The notes under the pieces: generated by a model
What the model was told of the DNA's origin: nothing
Databases searched by the model: none
Seen by the model: the letters and a program-made list of their open reading frames with translations, nothing else
Made by a program: the position numbers and the translations under genes
Assembly: GCF_003268635.1 (NCBI RefSeq)
Contig: NZ_CP029639.1
Location: 3,483,501-3,547,500, forward strand
Origin: Paenibacillus sp. DCT19
GTDB taxonomy: Bacteria > Bacillota > Bacilli > Paenibacillales > Paenibacillaceae
DNA: 64,000 nucleotides
Direction of reading: 5' to 3'
Shown: piece after piece, positions 1-10,072 of the stretch
Position numbering within the stretch: the stretch's first letter is position 1
How the letters are laid out: every line of letters begins with the position of its first letter

Positions 1-1
1 G

Positions 2-433
2 GACGGACGCCGAAATCCGGAAGATGTGCTGGTCTCCATTCATATTCCGATGCAAGACAAGGATTCGATGTCGGCTGGAATTGAGCACTATGGTTCAATC
101 AATAAGGAGATAAGTTACTATCGCAAGTTAGGGCGGCGTGAAACCTTTAGTGCTTCACTAGTGACGATCGCAATGCATGGCGAAATTGGCCTGGATGGTC
201 GTTGGAAACAGATTGCGATCGCTGCTGGCGGAGGATCGGGTATGGCAATGCGGCTACCTCTGTCTGAACAGCTGCTTCGTGATGAAGTGGCCTCGGTAGG
301 GCAAGCAGCTGCTCTTGCATCGACGGTTATAACTGAATTCATAACGTATGGCGATGCATTCGCCTCTGAACAATATCGGAAACAAACTGCTGGCAATTTG
401 CTTGGTGCTGGTCTGTGGGAAGCATTGAATTGA
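2..433 (+). CDS. pucC: Xanthine dehydrogenase FAD-binding subunit, C-terminal part
   Basis: The reading frame is open to the left edge, so only the last 143 or so residues are present. The segment SYYRKLGRRETFSASLVTIA and the following beta-rich stretch match the C-terminal domain of molybdopterin-dehydrogenase FAD subunits, which pass electrons from the iron-sulfur clusters to NAD+ or another acceptor. The molybdenum subunit begins 34 bases downstream and the 2Fe-2S subunit follows it, the same order as pucC-pucD-pucE of Bacillus subtilis purine catabolism. The FAD-binding loops lie outside the window. The family call is firm. The purine (hypoxanthine/xanthine) substrate is inferred from the neighbours. 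Confidence 0.85.
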   Translation, partial: DGRRNPEDVLVSIHIPMQDKDSMSAGIEHYGSINKEISYYRKLGRRETFSASLVTIAMHGEIGLDGRWKQIAIAAGGGSGMAMRLPLSEQLLRDEVASVGQAAALASTVITEFITYGDAFASEQYRKQTAGNLLGAGLWEALN

Positions 434-467
434 TTGGGATGTAACCGATCAGGAAGGGGAGACGAGG

Positions 468-2769
468 ATGCTATTGAATCGAGAAGTTAGTGGGAAACGC
501 TGGCATTTGCGCCCAGATGGGATCGGTAAAGTGACAGGACAACTCCAATATCTGACGGATATGACACACCCGGAAATGGTCTATGGAAGAGTGCTTCGAA
601 GCGTCTATCCTTTTGCACGAATTATTTCAATTGATACGACCGAAGCGGAAGCTATGGAAGGTGTTCTGGCCGTTCTTACGTCGAAAGACGTACCTGGCCT
701 GAATCGTTTTGGCATCGCAACTCCAGATCAACCTGTATTCTGTGAGGATGTTGTACGTTATGTTGGAGATGCGATTGCAGCGGTGGCTGCCATCTCTCCT
801 GAGCATGCAGCACTTGCGTTGGATGCCATTCGTGTTGAATACGAAGAATTAGCTCCATTGGACAGTACAGATGAAGCACTTGCTCCAGGTGCACCTGAAC
901 TGCATGAGCATGGACCGGGCAACGTATTACATCGTACCGAAATTAAACGTGGCAATATCGAGGAAGCTTTTGCAGCCTGTGAACATGTGGTGAGTGAGAC
1001 GTATTATACCCCTCGCCAGATGCATGCATATATGGAGACAGAAGGTGGACTTTTTGTTCCCGATGACGCGGGTAGACTTCACGTGTATGCAGCTACACAA
1101 CACGGGTATAAAGATCGGATGCAGCTCGCACGAATTATTGGTTGTCCAGAGGAAGATATCCGGGTCGTATCCTCACCGATCGGTGGTTCTTTTGGTGGAA
1201 AAGATGAATTGAACGTCCAGCCTTATGGTGCACTCTTAGCTCTTCGCTGTTTACGTCCTGTGAAGATGCATAATTCGCGGAAAGAATCTGTTCGTGCTGG
1301 CCTGAAACGGCATCCGATGAAGATTGAGATGCAGACAGGTATGAGCCGCGAAGGTATTATTCAGGCTCATCGAGTTCGAATTACGGCGGATACCGGTGCA
1401 TATGCCACGTTAGGGGCGCCCGTGCTTAATTTTGCAACAGAGCATTGTCTTGGTCCCTATTCTATTCCGCATGTTGATGTGGAAGGGGTCTCTGTGTATA
1501 CCAATAACGGTTTATCTGGTGAGTTTCGTGGGTTTGGTGGGAATCAAGCAATCTTTGCAATGGAAGGGCAGATGGATCGTCTGGCTGAAATAATGAAAAT
1601 GAACCCATGGGAATTCAGGAGACGTAATATGAGAGGCAAATCAGATCCCGGACCGCTTAATCAGCGTATTCTCGTTACAGATGGTCTCTCTCAGGTATGG
1701 GAGGCAATGGAACGCTCTGATTTATGGCAAAAACATCAGCAGTCATCTTCCAGTGCTTCGCTTCCTCCATGGATCAAACGTGGAGTTGGTGCAGCTCTGG
1801 CTATGCATGGCGCAGGGTTAGGCTATGGAATTCCTGATCCAGCTGGAGGCCGGATATCCTTGAACAAGGATGGGAAGATTGAGGTGGCTTTCAGTTACGA
1901 AGAGTTTGGTCAAGGTCTCATCGCTACATTGGAGATTATGCTCTGTGACTTGTTTCAATGCAGTACGTCGGATCTTAGCATCATCATTGGAGATACAGAT
2001 CGGGTGCCTCATAGCGGTTCTAGTACCGCATCCCGTTCAACCACGATGGCGTGGATGGCACTGCAACGTTTGCATACACCATTTCGTTCAAAACTGTTGT
2101 CAGTCGCTGCTGCACATGTGGGCTTGCAGAAGATGAACTTGTAACCGGGTCTGGGGGATCTGGCGGAAAGGTCAGCTACAGTCAACCGAAATGCTGATTT
2201 CCTATGAGGATTTAGTGCAGCAAGGTGAAGAGGAAGAATGGATTTTTGATACACAATTCGCATACCCAACAACGCCAGATGAGGTCGTAGGTGGCCACTA
2301 TCTATACACGTATGCAGCCGTTGCCGCAGAGGTTGAAGTGAATACATTAACTGGAGAGGCCAAGTTACTGGATACGCACCATGTCGTTGCCGCAGGACCT
2401 GTCATCAATCCCATGGGTTTCATTGGACAGATTGAAGGCGGCAGTGTGATGGCACTCGGATTTACATTAACTGAGGATGCACTCATGCAGAATAGCCGCT
2501 ATGTAACGACCAACCTTGATACCTACTTAATCCCGACTATTCGAGATATTCATACTGACTTGAAGGTAGAGGCAATTGAAGATCTACCTGAGGGCGATCC
2601 GTTTGGGCCAAGAGGGATTGGCGAGATTGGATCTGTGGCGCTAGCTCCAGCAATAACAGCTGCGATTCAACATGCGACAGGTGTATGGTTGAACCGCTTG
2701 CCTGTGCCGCGTGAACAACTGATGAAGCCAGTCGATGTACCGCTACAGGAAGGAGTGCAACCCTCATGA
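468..2769 (+). CDS. pucD: Xanthine dehydrogenase molybdopterin-binding subunit (two frameshifts)
   Basis: This is the catalytic molybdenum-cofactor subunit, which hydroxylates hypoxanthine and xanthine on the way to urate. The N-terminal domain (RPDGIGKVTGQLQYLTD) is followed by cofactor-domain motifs such as QMHAYMETEGG, GGSFGGKDELN and GEFRGFGGNQ, close to B. subtilis PucD. As given the frame is broken twice. Frame 1 runs 468-2144, a short middle frame (GLAEDELVTGSGG) covers about 2120-2160, and the last frame runs to 2769. Restoring one G near 2118 (GTGGGC) and one near 2155 (TGGGGGATC) gives a continuous protein of 767 residues, the expected length. Both breaks are in G runs, which suggests sequencing error. 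The stop overlaps the next start by four bases (ATGA). Confidence 0.9.
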
Positions 2770-3314
2770 GTGAACCGCTAGGTAACTACTGGACAGCCGT
2801 TATTAATGGTGAAGAGCAGCGATTACAGGTCAGTCCAACGACTAGGCTTGTTGATATTCTAAGGACACATATGAATCTGACCGGTACCAAAATATCTTGC
2901 GAGGTAGGTCGCTGCGGTTCATGCATGGTTCTGGTCGATGGCGATCCAGTCAATTCCTGCTTAATGATGGCTTATCAATGCCAAGGTCGTGAGATCACAA
3001 CGATTGAAGGATTGAGCGGAGAACAACAAGGGGATCTGCACCCGATTCAACAAGCCTTTGTTGAAGAAGGAGGATTCCAATGTGGGTACTGTACGCCCGG
3101 GATGGTGATATCCACCAAAGCATTGCTGGATCAACACCCGCAGCCAACGCAAGAACAGATTGAAATTGGCCTCTGCGGCAACTTATGTCGTTGTACTGGA
3201 TATGGCGGTATACTTCGTGCCGTAAAGCGGGCAGGAGAGAGCTTGTGCGCAGCGGATACGGTTACTAAGAATAAGGAGAAGGAACGAGATGATTATGGTG
3301 TAGTGGAGTCTTAG
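2766..3314 (+). CDS. pucE: Xanthine dehydrogenase 2Fe-2S iron-sulfur subunit
   Basis: A protein of 182 residues carrying two [2Fe-2S] clusters that relay electrons from the molybdenum site to FAD. The plant-ferredoxin-like N-terminal domain has the cysteines CEVGRCGSC plus a downstream Cys near NSC. The C-terminal helical domain has CGYCTPGM and CGNLCRCTGY. All eight ligand cysteines expected of the family are visible. It overlaps pucD by the four bases ATGA, suggesting translational coupling. It is the last gene of the operon, and a terminator follows within 20 bases. The C-terminal tail after AVKRAG is about 25 residues longer than the B. subtilis protein and low in complexity. Confidence 0.93.
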   Translation: MSEPLGNYWTAVINGEEQRLQVSPTTRLVDILRTHMNLTGTKISCEVGRCGSCMVLVDGDPVNSCLMMAYQCQGREITTIEGLSGEQQGDLHPIQQAFVEEGGFQCGYCTPGMVISTKALLDQHPQPTQEQIEIGLCGNLCRCTGYGGILRAVKRAGESLCAADTVTKNKEKERDDYGVVES

Positions 3315-3330
3315 AATCATAACGTTAATA

Positions 3331-3376
3331 AGACCGGGTGCTGGAGTGGATTTTTCCATAACGCATCCGGTCTTTT
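3331..3376 (+). terminator. Rho-independent terminator after pucE
   Basis: The arms GACCGGGTGC and GCATCCGGTC pair with one G-T wobble around a 19-base loop, followed by TTTT. It lies 17 bases after the pucE stop. Confidence 0.8.
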
Positions 3377-4202
3377 CTATGTAAAGCTCGTGCTAGTTAG
3401 CTATCTAAAAAAGAAGCTTCATCTCTAACGAACCTGATTGCACTTAATAGCGGCAAAATTCTACTTTCGGAATGCTAACGAATCGTTGGCACGTTAATAC
3501 GTCTTTGGGCACGAGAATTAGCTCCATTTGCCGTGTATCTTTATAATAAGCTCGATTGAAAGGTGAGAACACGATGGGGGTGAAGCACCAACTTGTAAAT
3601 AAGGCATTCATTCCATCGATATTTTGAACATTTGTTGGCTTTGAAATGAAGCTATCTAAAAAATACTGTAATTGACTCATATTAAACATACGTAATAAAT
3701 ATTATGTAAACTCATTATTTTCGATATCAGCCATAAGCTGTGTCTATAAGCTTTTAGAAATCCATAGGTGGTTTTTGGGGCTTATTGAGCTGTTTTTTGA
3801 CCCTTACGATTGAACGGAACGTATTAAGTTATTTACCTTAAAATTTCTAGAATTAATGATTATATTAATCAATAAGATGAAGTTTATAATCGTTTTCGAT
3901 ATCTCCCCTAATCATTCAATTTGTTTCCTGTATTCGAAAGAATACGCTTATAAAATCGTTGTTTATCGAACTGATGACGTATAAATTCATCGATGTTGTC
4001 ACTCGTTTGATTAATAATGTAATTATATGGTTTAAAAGGAAGCGGAGATGCGGATATTTTGAGAGATACAACTCCATTTCGCTTCAAAACAGACCTTGAA
4101 AATACAAAAAAAACGTCCTTTCTTGCTAATGGCACGATGGAGCGAAAAGTTGAGAAATAGGGCTGTTACGCGGTTTTTAGATCATTTCCATATGGATTTG
4201 CG
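3377..4202. other. Long AT-rich gap without a recognised gene
   Basis: About 830 bases lie between the puc terminator and glpX. Two minus-strand open frames, 3444-3689 (81 codons) and 3908-4135 (75 codons), are present. Neither has a recognisable domain. The second has protein-like composition (for example FKPYNYIINQTSDNIDEFI) but no clear ribosome-binding site, and stops separate it from the first. They could be remnants of one decayed gene read leftwards, or chance frames. I do not call either as a gene. Confidence 0.4.
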
Positions 4203-4260
4203 ATGGATTTAGCAACGCTTTCAATGTATGCTTTTGAAAACTGGAAAGGAAGTGGGAAAA

Positions 4261-5351
4261 TGGAACGCGAACTGGCGTTGGAAATTGTCAGAGTAACAGA
4301 ATTGGCTGCTTTAGCCTCAGCACCATGGATGGGAAGAGGAGACAAGAACAGCGCAGATGAAGCGGCTACTTTGGCCATGCGCGCCATGTTCGATTCCGTG
4401 TCTATTCGCGGCACGGTAGTAATCGGTGAAGGTGAAATGGACGAAGCGCCCATGTTGTATATCGGTGAGGAAGTGGGCAACGCGGAAGGACCTGAGGTTG
4501 ACGTAGCTGTAGACCCTCTGGAAGGTACAGAAATCGTAGCTAAAGGCCTAAATAATGCTTTATCGGTTATTGCGGTAGCTGGGAAAGGAAACCTGCTCCA
4601 TGCACCGGACATGTATATGGAGAAGCTAGCTGTAGGCCCTGCTCTCGTAGGCAAGGTCAGCATTGAGGATCCTGTTGAAGTTACTTTGGAAAAGGCGGCT
4701 GCCGCTCTAAACAAAAACATTTCGGATCTGACTGTCATGATTCTGGATCGTGTCCGTCACGAAAGTACCATCAAAACGCTGCGTAAGGTTGGGGTACGGA
4801 TCAAATTCCTCAGTGACGGCGACGTTGCAGGTGCAATGGCTCCAGCTTTCCCGGAAGCGGGCATTGATCTGTATGTTGGATCTGGTGGTGCTCCTGAAGG
4901 TGTGCTGGCTGCTGCCGCATTATCATGCTTAGGTGGCGAAATTCAAGGTCGCTTAATGCCGGCCAATGCCGACGAGTTCCAGCGCTGCTTGCAGATGGGA
5001 ATTGATAACCCCTATAAAGTATTAACAATGCAAGATATGATTGGCACGGAAGATGTTATTTTTGCAGCAACAGGTGTGACCCCAGGCGAAATTCTGGGAG
5101 GGGTACGTTATTTAGCGGATGATCGGGCTGAGACGGATTCCATTGTTATGCGTGCCAAAACGAAAACGATCCGGTTCATTCGTTCACAGCATTTCTTGCC
5201 GAACAAGGAAGTGTTGCACAAGGTAAGACAACTCCAGTCCATTCCAGAACCGTCTGATCGCATCCCAAATCATATGAAGACGATGGAACAGGCTGAGTTT
5301 AGCCAATCTTCTGTGGACCACAGTCTAATGACTTCAGCAGAGCACGGTTAA
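4261..5351 (+). CDS. glpX: Fructose-1,6-bisphosphatase, class II (GlpX)
   Basis: Hydrolyses fructose 1,6-bisphosphate to fructose 6-phosphate, the committed step of gluconeogenesis, in the cytoplasm. The protein begins MERELALEIVRVTELAALAS like B. subtilis GlpX. It carries the metal- and phosphate-binding motifs GEGEMDEAPM (residues 56-65) and DPLEGT (85-90), and later GSGGAPEGVL. I chose the ATG at 4261 because it matches the family N-terminus and AAAGGAAGTG lies about 7 bases upstream. The frame is also open from an ATG at 4203, which would add 19 residues. The last 35 or so residues exceed the usual family length and look unstructured. It is monocistronic with its own terminator. Confidence 0.93.
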
Positions 5352-5441
5352 GGGCTAGTCTGGCTTGGAAATAGGATCAAGTAAGTGACAATTGAGTTTT
5401 AACTAAGCTCTAACTAATCGACCTTCTATATAACAAATAAA

Positions 5442-5478
5442 GATGGGGATTCTGCCTTTCGCAGATCCTCATTTTTTT
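5442..5478 (+). terminator. Terminator downstream of glpX
   Basis: The imperfect stem ATGGGGATTCTGC / GCAGATCCTCAT is followed by a run of seven T. It lies about 90 bases after the glpX stop. Confidence 0.75.
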
Positions 5479-5491
5479 GTGTCAAAAGCAT

Positions 5492-5505
5492 TGACAACGT
5501 TTACA
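5492..5505. promoter_or_regulatory. LacI-family/CcpA-like operator
   Basis: TGACAACGTTTACA is a near-palindrome centred on CG, the hallmark of LacI/GalR-family operators. It differs from the catabolite-responsive-element consensus at one position. It lies about 120 bases upstream of the LacI-type gene, so it could bind CcpA or the neighbouring regulator. Confidence 0.5.
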
Positions 5506-5516
5506 ACCATGAGAAA

Positions 5517-5532
5517 ATGTACGCGCGTACAT
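5517..5532. promoter_or_regulatory. 16-bp perfect palindrome, probable autoregulatory operator
   Basis: ATGTACGCGCGTACAT is a perfect 16-base inverted repeat with a central CGCG. It lies 12 bases after the weaker palindrome at 5492 and upstream of a possible promoter (TTGACA at 5566-5571, TATCAA near 5590). The position fits autoregulation by the LacI-type gene product. Confidence 0.55.
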
Positions 5533-5623
5533 AAAATGATGAAATTTAAAACTTATATGTGAATATTGACATGAATAACGGTCATGTCCTATCAATGTAA
5601 TTCAGTCAAAGGGGGTGAACATC

Positions 5624-6664
5624 GTGGCATCACGTAAAGAAGTGGCTGAACTTGCTGGTGTCTCTGAGGCTACCGTGTCCCGTGTGTTAAATGGTGTTGG
5701 TCCGATCAAAGAGGAAACCAAACGCAAAGTGCTTCAAGCTGCTGAGCAACTTGGGTACGTTCCAAGTGCACTCGCTCGTAGTTTTGCCAGGAGCAAAAGC
5801 GGTAATCTCGGTGTTGTGATGCCCTATGTTCCCAAAGCTCATTTGTTCTCTGCCTATTTTTTCTCAGAAATGTTAAGTGGTATCGGGAACAAAGCGCGGG
5901 AAAGTGGAATGGATCTGCTCGTCATGTTTCGAACACCGGATGAGGTCATGAATTATACAGATCTGTTCCGCAGACAGAAGATAGATGCTTGCATCATTCT
6001 CGGTGCGAGGGACGATCCGGGAGAGCTGGCGGCATTGCAACAGCTTCATCAGGAAGGGCATCCATTCTGCGTTATGAATCAGCATTTTGCAGGTCAATCG
6101 TTCGTGGAAGTGGATGCGGATCATATTGAGGGTAGCCGGCAAGCCATTCGCCATCTCACCGATCAGGGCTACCGTAAGATAGCTTTTCTCAATGGACCAG
6201 ACAGCTATTCCAACAGTCAAGAACGGTTGCAGGGTGTTCAGATGGGGATGCAGGAAGCCCAAATGGAGCTTGATTCCAGCCTGTTATTGAAAGGTAACTA
6301 CAGTAGACGAAGTGGTCTGGAAGTTGCAGGGCATATAGCTGATCGTTTGCATGAGATTGATGCTGTATTCGCAGCAAACGACCGGATGGCCATTGGTGTA
6401 ATGCATGGGTTGCGTGAACGTGGCATATCGGTTCAGGATTTTCCTGCTTTTGTAGGGTACGATGACTCCGATGCCGCCGAAATGGCGGTTCCACCGTTAA
6501 CCAGTGTACGGGTTCCCTTTTATGAAATGGGGGAGCTTGCTGCCAGGAAACTTATTGACGAGAAGGTAGGATCGCAGCCTGCGAACGTCTCCAGTTTATC
6601 TTCAGTCTCAACCAGACATCTGCTGCCCACCGAGTTAATTGTACGTGCTTCATCGATCCGCTAA
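5624..6664 (+). CDS. LacI/GalR-family transcriptional regulator
   Basis: A repressor with an N-terminal LacI helix-turn-helix (KEVAELAGVSEATVSRVLNG) and a hinge (TKRKVLQAAEQLGYVPSALA). A periplasmic-binding-protein-like effector domain follows, with typical segments such as GYRKIAFLNGPDSYSNSQER and FVGYDDSDAAEMAVPPLTSV. I use the GTG at 5624 because AAAGGGGGTG lies 6 bases upstream and the protein then starts MASRKEVAELAG. An in-frame GTG at 5615 falls inside that ribosome-binding site. It heads the Gfo/Idh-ThuA cluster, the next gene starting 39 bases on, so it probably responds to the sugar handled there. The inducer cannot be told from sequence. Confidence 0.92.
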   Translation: MASRKEVAELAGVSEATVSRVLNGVGPIKEETKRKVLQAAEQLGYVPSALARSFARSKSGNLGVVMPYVPKAHLFSAYFFSEMLSGIGNKARESGMDLLVMFRTPDEVMNYTDLFRRQKIDACIILGARDDPGELAALQQLHQEGHPFCVMNQHFAGQSFVEVDADHIEGSRQAIRHLTDQGYRKIAFLNGPDSYSNSQERLQGVQMGMQEAQMELDSSLLLKGNYSRRSGLEVAGHIADRLHEIDAVFAANDRMAIGVMHGLRERGISVQDFPAFVGYDDSDAAEMAVPPLTSVRVPFYEMGELAARKLIDEKVGSQPANVSSLSSVSTRHLLPTELIVRASSIR

Positions 6665-6703
6665 TGGTAGATAAACAACTTGATTCCCAAGGAGGAAATG
6701 ATC

Positions 6704-7876
6704 ATGTCAAAACATCTTCGTGTAGGAATGGTCGGATACAAATTTATGGGCAAGGCACACAGTAATGCTTATCGAAGTCTACCGATGTTTTTCCCTTCAG
6801 CGCCTTTGCAGCCTGAAATGTCCGTCATCTGCGGGCGTAACGAGCAAGGTGTACAAGAGGCTGCTAATCAGTTCGGATGGTCTGAAAGTGTAACGGATTG
6901 GCGTGAACTGGTGAAGCGGGATGACATTGATCTTATCGATATTAACGCACCAAGTGATGCACACAAAGAGATTGCAATTGAAGCTGCACGTCAGGGTAAG
7001 CACCTATTCTGCGAGAAACCACTGGCACTATCCCTAGCGGATTCACGTGAGATGCTCCAAGCTGCCGAGGAAGCGGGCATCGCTCACATGGTAGGGTTCA
7101 ACTATCGTTTCTCCCCAGCAGTGCAGTTAGCCAAAGATCTGGTGCAGAGTGGGCGCTTGGGTAAGATCTATCACTTCCGTGCATTTTTCCTGCAAGACTG
7201 GATTATGGATCCGTCCTTTCCGCTCGTATGGCGATTGCAAAAAGAAGTCGCTGGCTCCGGTTCGCATGGCGATCTCGGCGCACATCTGATCGACCTGGCT
7301 CGCTTCCTTGTCGGTGAGTTCAAGGAAGTCATCGGTATGAGCGAGACATTCATCAAAGAACGCCCACTGGCTTCGGAAATGACAGGGTTAAGTGCCAAAG
7401 GCAACGCAACCAGCGATGCACCGAAAGGCGAAGTTACCGTCGATGACGCAACGCTGTTCTTGGCGAAGTTTGCAGATGGAGCACTGGGAAGCTTCGAGGC
7501 TACACGTTTTGCAGCCGGTCACCGCAGCACTAACTCCTTCGAGATTAATGGCAGTCTCGGCAGTGTGCGGTTCGACTTCGAACGCATGAATGAATTGGAA
7601 GTTTATTTCACCAAAGATGAAGAGGATGTACAAGGATTCCGGCGTGTACTGGCAACAGATCCAGCACACAAATATGCCGATGCCTGGTGGCCTGCCGGAC
7701 ACACGATTGGATTTGAACATACGTTCACTCACGAGATGTTAGAACTAGTTACTGCGATATCAGAAGGTCGTCAGCCATCACCAAGTTTCCATGACGGTGT
7801 AGCCTGTCAAGCAGTGCTTGAAGCTGTTGAACGCTCCATCGATGAGCGGCGTTGGGTATCCCTTGAAGAGATGTAA
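6704..7876 (+). CDS. Gfo/Idh/MocA-family NAD(P)-dependent oxidoreductase
   Basis: A protein of 390 residues with an N-terminal Rossmann fold (LRVGMVGYKFMGKAHSNAY) and the family EKP motif (CEKPLALS). A C-terminal beta-sheet substrate domain includes GSHGDLGAHLIDLARFLVG, a conserved pattern of the family. These enzymes oxidise or epimerise sugars, inositols and sugar derivatives with a bound nicotinamide cofactor. The ATG at 6704 follows AAGGAGG, so the longer frame from 6680 is unlikely. It lies directly behind the LacI-type regulator and ahead of the ThuA gene. The exact substrate is unknown. Confidence 0.9.
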   Translation: MSKHLRVGMVGYKFMGKAHSNAYRSLPMFFPSAPLQPEMSVICGRNEQGVQEAANQFGWSESVTDWRELVKRDDIDLIDINAPSDAHKEIAIEAARQGKHLFCEKPLALSLADSREMLQAAEEAGIAHMVGFNYRFSPAVQLAKDLVQSGRLGKIYHFRAFFLQDWIMDPSFPLVWRLQKEVAGSGSHGDLGAHLIDLARFLVGEFKEVIGMSETFIKERPLASEMTGLSAKGNATSDAPKGEVTVDDATLFLAKFADGALGSFEATRFAAGHRSTNSFEINGSLGSVRFDFERMNELEVYFTKDEEDVQGFRRVLATDPAHKYADAWWPAGHTIGFEHTFTHEMLELVTAISEGRQPSPSFHDGVACQAVLEAVERSIDERRWVSLEEM

Positions 7877-7933
7877 GTTTGAGTGCTTTTAGGTTAAACG
7901 TGAAGATATCTTAGGAAAGCGAGTGATTAAGTG

Positions 7934-8659
7934 ATGAGTAAAGCATTGATCGTATGGGGCGGTTGGGATGGACACGAACCCGAGCAGGTAGCAGCTATTT
8001 TTGAACGTATTTTGAAGGAAGAGCAGTTCGAGGTTGAGGTGTCGGATACACTTGAGGCTTATGCAGACGCTGAGAAGCTGCTTGGTCTTGATCTGATCGT
8101 ACCACTTTGGACCATGGGACAGATTGAACAAGAACTGGTCAACAACGTATCTGCGGCGGTGCAGAGTGGTGTAGGCTTGGCAGGTCTTCATGGTGGAATG
8201 TGTGATGCATTCCGTAATAATGTAGATTGGCAATTCATGACAGGTGGCCAGTGGGTCGCACATCCAGGTAACGATGGGGTGGAGTACACCATTAATATGA
8301 AGCGTGGCTCTAGTCCACTGCTTGACCACATTGAGGATTTTCAGGTGAAAACAGAGCAGTACTATCTTCACGTAGACCCTGCAGTAGAAGTGCTAGCGAC
8401 AACACGTTTCCCTGTCGTAAGTGGTCCTCACGCGGCCAATGGACCTGTAGACATGCCCGTAGTATGGACGAAGCGCTGGGGAGCAGGACGTGTATTCTAT
8501 AATTCACTTGGACATCATGCCGATATCGTTGAGATGGAGCAGGTAACTGAAATGATGAGAAGTGGCTTCAAATGGACAGCCGCAGGCAAACAACTTGCGA
8601 AGCAGAATAAGGGCACGAAGAATGAAGTATATACAGGGATGGCTGACAACCAAACGTAA
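7934..8659 (+). CDS. ThuA-like domain protein
   Basis: A protein of 241 residues with a class-I-glutamine-amidotransferase-like fold (ALIVWGGWDGHEPEQVAAIF at the start, GLAGLHGGMCDAF in the middle, GPVDMPVVWTKRWGAGRVFYNSLGH near the end). This matches the ThuA (trehalose utilisation) family. Members accompany Gfo/Idh oxidoreductases in sugar catabolic loci. The biochemical role is unclear, although 3-keto-sugar metabolism has been proposed for ThuA/ThuB. The start is uncertain: GTG at 7931 and ATG at 7934 are adjacent, and the ribosome-binding site (AGGAAAGCGAG) is rather distant. Confidence 0.88.
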   Translation: MSKALIVWGGWDGHEPEQVAAIFERILKEEQFEVEVSDTLEAYADAEKLLGLDLIVPLWTMGQIEQELVNNVSAAVQSGVGLAGLHGGMCDAFRNNVDWQFMTGGQWVAHPGNDGVEYTINMKRGSSPLLDHIEDFQVKTEQYYLHVDPAVEVLATTRFPVVSGPHAANGPVDMPVVWTKRWGAGRVFYNSLGHHADIVEMEQVTEMMRSGFKWTAAGKQLAKQNKGTKNEVYTGMADNQT

Positions 8660-8817
8660 TGTGACAGTAGGACAGTAGTAGACCCACTAGTATGATGGGG
8701 TATGGCAAAAATGCCAACGTGTATCAACCATTCTAAGCGTTTACGTATCAGAATAATCATACAAAATCATAATCCTATGTTTCCACATTTCTGTTCAATG
8801 GCGAAGGGAGCCCAAGT

Positions 8818-9924
8818 ATGAGCGTTATGAAAGTTGGCATTATTGGCTGTGGTAAAATCAGCGGCATTTATATGGAGAATTGTCATCGGTTTGATGTACT
8901 TGAACTCGTGGCAGTTGCAGATCTAGATCAGAAGCGAGCTGAGGAACAAGCAGCAGCTTATCAAGTTCCTAAAGTGTATACGGTAGAAGAGATACTGGCG
9001 GATCCTGAGATCGAACTGATTATCAATCTAACGATTCCTTCCGTTCATGCGAATGTATGTCTGCAAGCACTGGAAGCGGGCAAACATGTGTATGTAGAGA
9101 AACCTCTTGCGGTTACTCGTGAAGAAGGTCTTGCCGTATTAGAGACAGCCAAACGAAAAGGATTGTTGGTGGGCTGTGCCCCCGAGACGTTCTTCGGTTC
9201 AGGCATTCAAACTGCCCTTAAACTAGTTGAAGAAGGTGTGATTGGCAAACCTGTTTCGGCAACGGCTTTCATGATGGGTCGAGGTCACGAGCACTGGCAT
9301 CCAGACCCTGAGTTCTATTATGCATCAGGTGGCGGTCCGATGTTCGATATGGGACCGTACTATCTTACAGCACTGGTGCAACTTCTGGGCCCGATCTCAA
9401 CCATCGCTGGTATGACGGGTAAAGCAATGAATGAACGGACAATTACGAGTGAGAAAAAACGAGGACAAACCATTCCTGTTGAAATTCCAACACATGTAAC
9501 AGGACTGCTGCAGTTCGAACAAGGTGCTATTGGCACGCTCATTACAAGCTTTGATGTGTTTGGTGGCAGTGTGTTGCCTCCGATTGAGATCTATGGTACG
9601 CATGGCACATTACAGGTGCCTGACCCTAATACCTTCGGAGGGCCAGTCCGTTATAGACTTCTGGGAGAACAAGAGTGGACAGAGGTACCTCTACTGCCTG
9701 GTTACCAGGAAAATACGCGCGGAATTGGTGTAGCGGATATGGCATATGCAGCGCATAGTGGGCGAGCACATCGAGCGAGTGGAGAGCTTGCGTACCATGT
9801 GTTAGAAGCAATGTGGGCATTCCATGATTCATCGGATGATCAGACATTTTATCAAATGAAAAGCACTTGTCAGCGTCCGGCGGCATTACCGGAGAATCTT
9901 CCTCTATTCACGCTTGATCAATAA
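8818..9924 (+). CDS. Gfo/Idh/MocA-family oxidoreductase
   Basis: A protein of 368 residues. The N-terminal dinucleotide fold has VGIIGCGKISGIYMENC and the lysine motif VEKPLAVT. The C-terminal domain has GGGPMFDMGPYYLTALVQLLGP, as in many sugar dehydrogenases of this family. ATG at 8818 is preceded by GAAGGGAG. The gap from the ThuA gene is 158 bases and contains a half-conserved CG-centred palindrome (AAGCGTTTACG near 8736), so a separate promoter is possible. A terminator follows, making it the last gene of the LacI-led unit. The pairing of ThuA with a Gfo/Idh enzyme suggests sequential action on one sugar. Confidence 0.9.
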   Translation: MSVMKVGIIGCGKISGIYMENCHRFDVLELVAVADLDQKRAEEQAAAYQVPKVYTVEEILADPEIELIINLTIPSVHANVCLQALEAGKHVYVEKPLAVTREEGLAVLETAKRKGLLVGCAPETFFGSGIQTALKLVEEGVIGKPVSATAFMMGRGHEHWHPDPEFYYASGGGPMFDMGPYYLTALVQLLGPISTIAGMTGKAMNERTITSEKKRGQTIPVEIPTHVTGLLQFEQGAIGTLITSFDVFGGSVLPPIEIYGTHGTLQVPDPNTFGGPVRYRLLGEQEWTEVPLLPGYQENTRGIGVADMAYAAHSGRAHRASGELAYHVLEAMWAFHDSSDDQTFYQMKSTCQRPAALPENLPLFTLDQ

Positions 9925-9944
9925 GTTAAATCATGTTACGATTC

Positions 9945-9992
9945 GCAGCCTGGTCTCCTTGTATAAGGATTCCAGGCTGTTCCTGTTTGTTG
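9945..9992 (+). terminator. Terminator after second Gfo/Idh gene
   Basis: A stem of CAGCCTGG and CCAGGCTG with an inner CCTT/AAGG pair, followed by a T-rich stretch (TTCCTGTTTGTT). Confidence 0.75.
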
Positions 9993-10072
9993 TGACAAGC
10001 AGGGTGACTTCATTCTGTACGAAATTTAGGCTACAATGGACAATAATATAGAAATGAAAGAGGTAGGTAAGC

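Noticed and set aside
468..2769. Programmed frameshifting or true gene decay as the explanation of broken frames
   Set aside because: Breaks occur in many unrelated genes, at ordinary homopolymers, in the same direction, without slippery-site plus structure signals.
3444..4135. Two minus-strand open frames (81 and 75 codons) between pucE and glpX
   Set aside because: No recognised domain, no convincing ribosome-binding site, and very AT-rich surroundings. They are noted only as possible remnants.
4166..4738. 190-codon minus-strand frame opposite glpX
   Set aside because: It is the antisense shadow of a well-conserved gene, and its Ser/Ala/Thr-rich composition is typical of such shadows.
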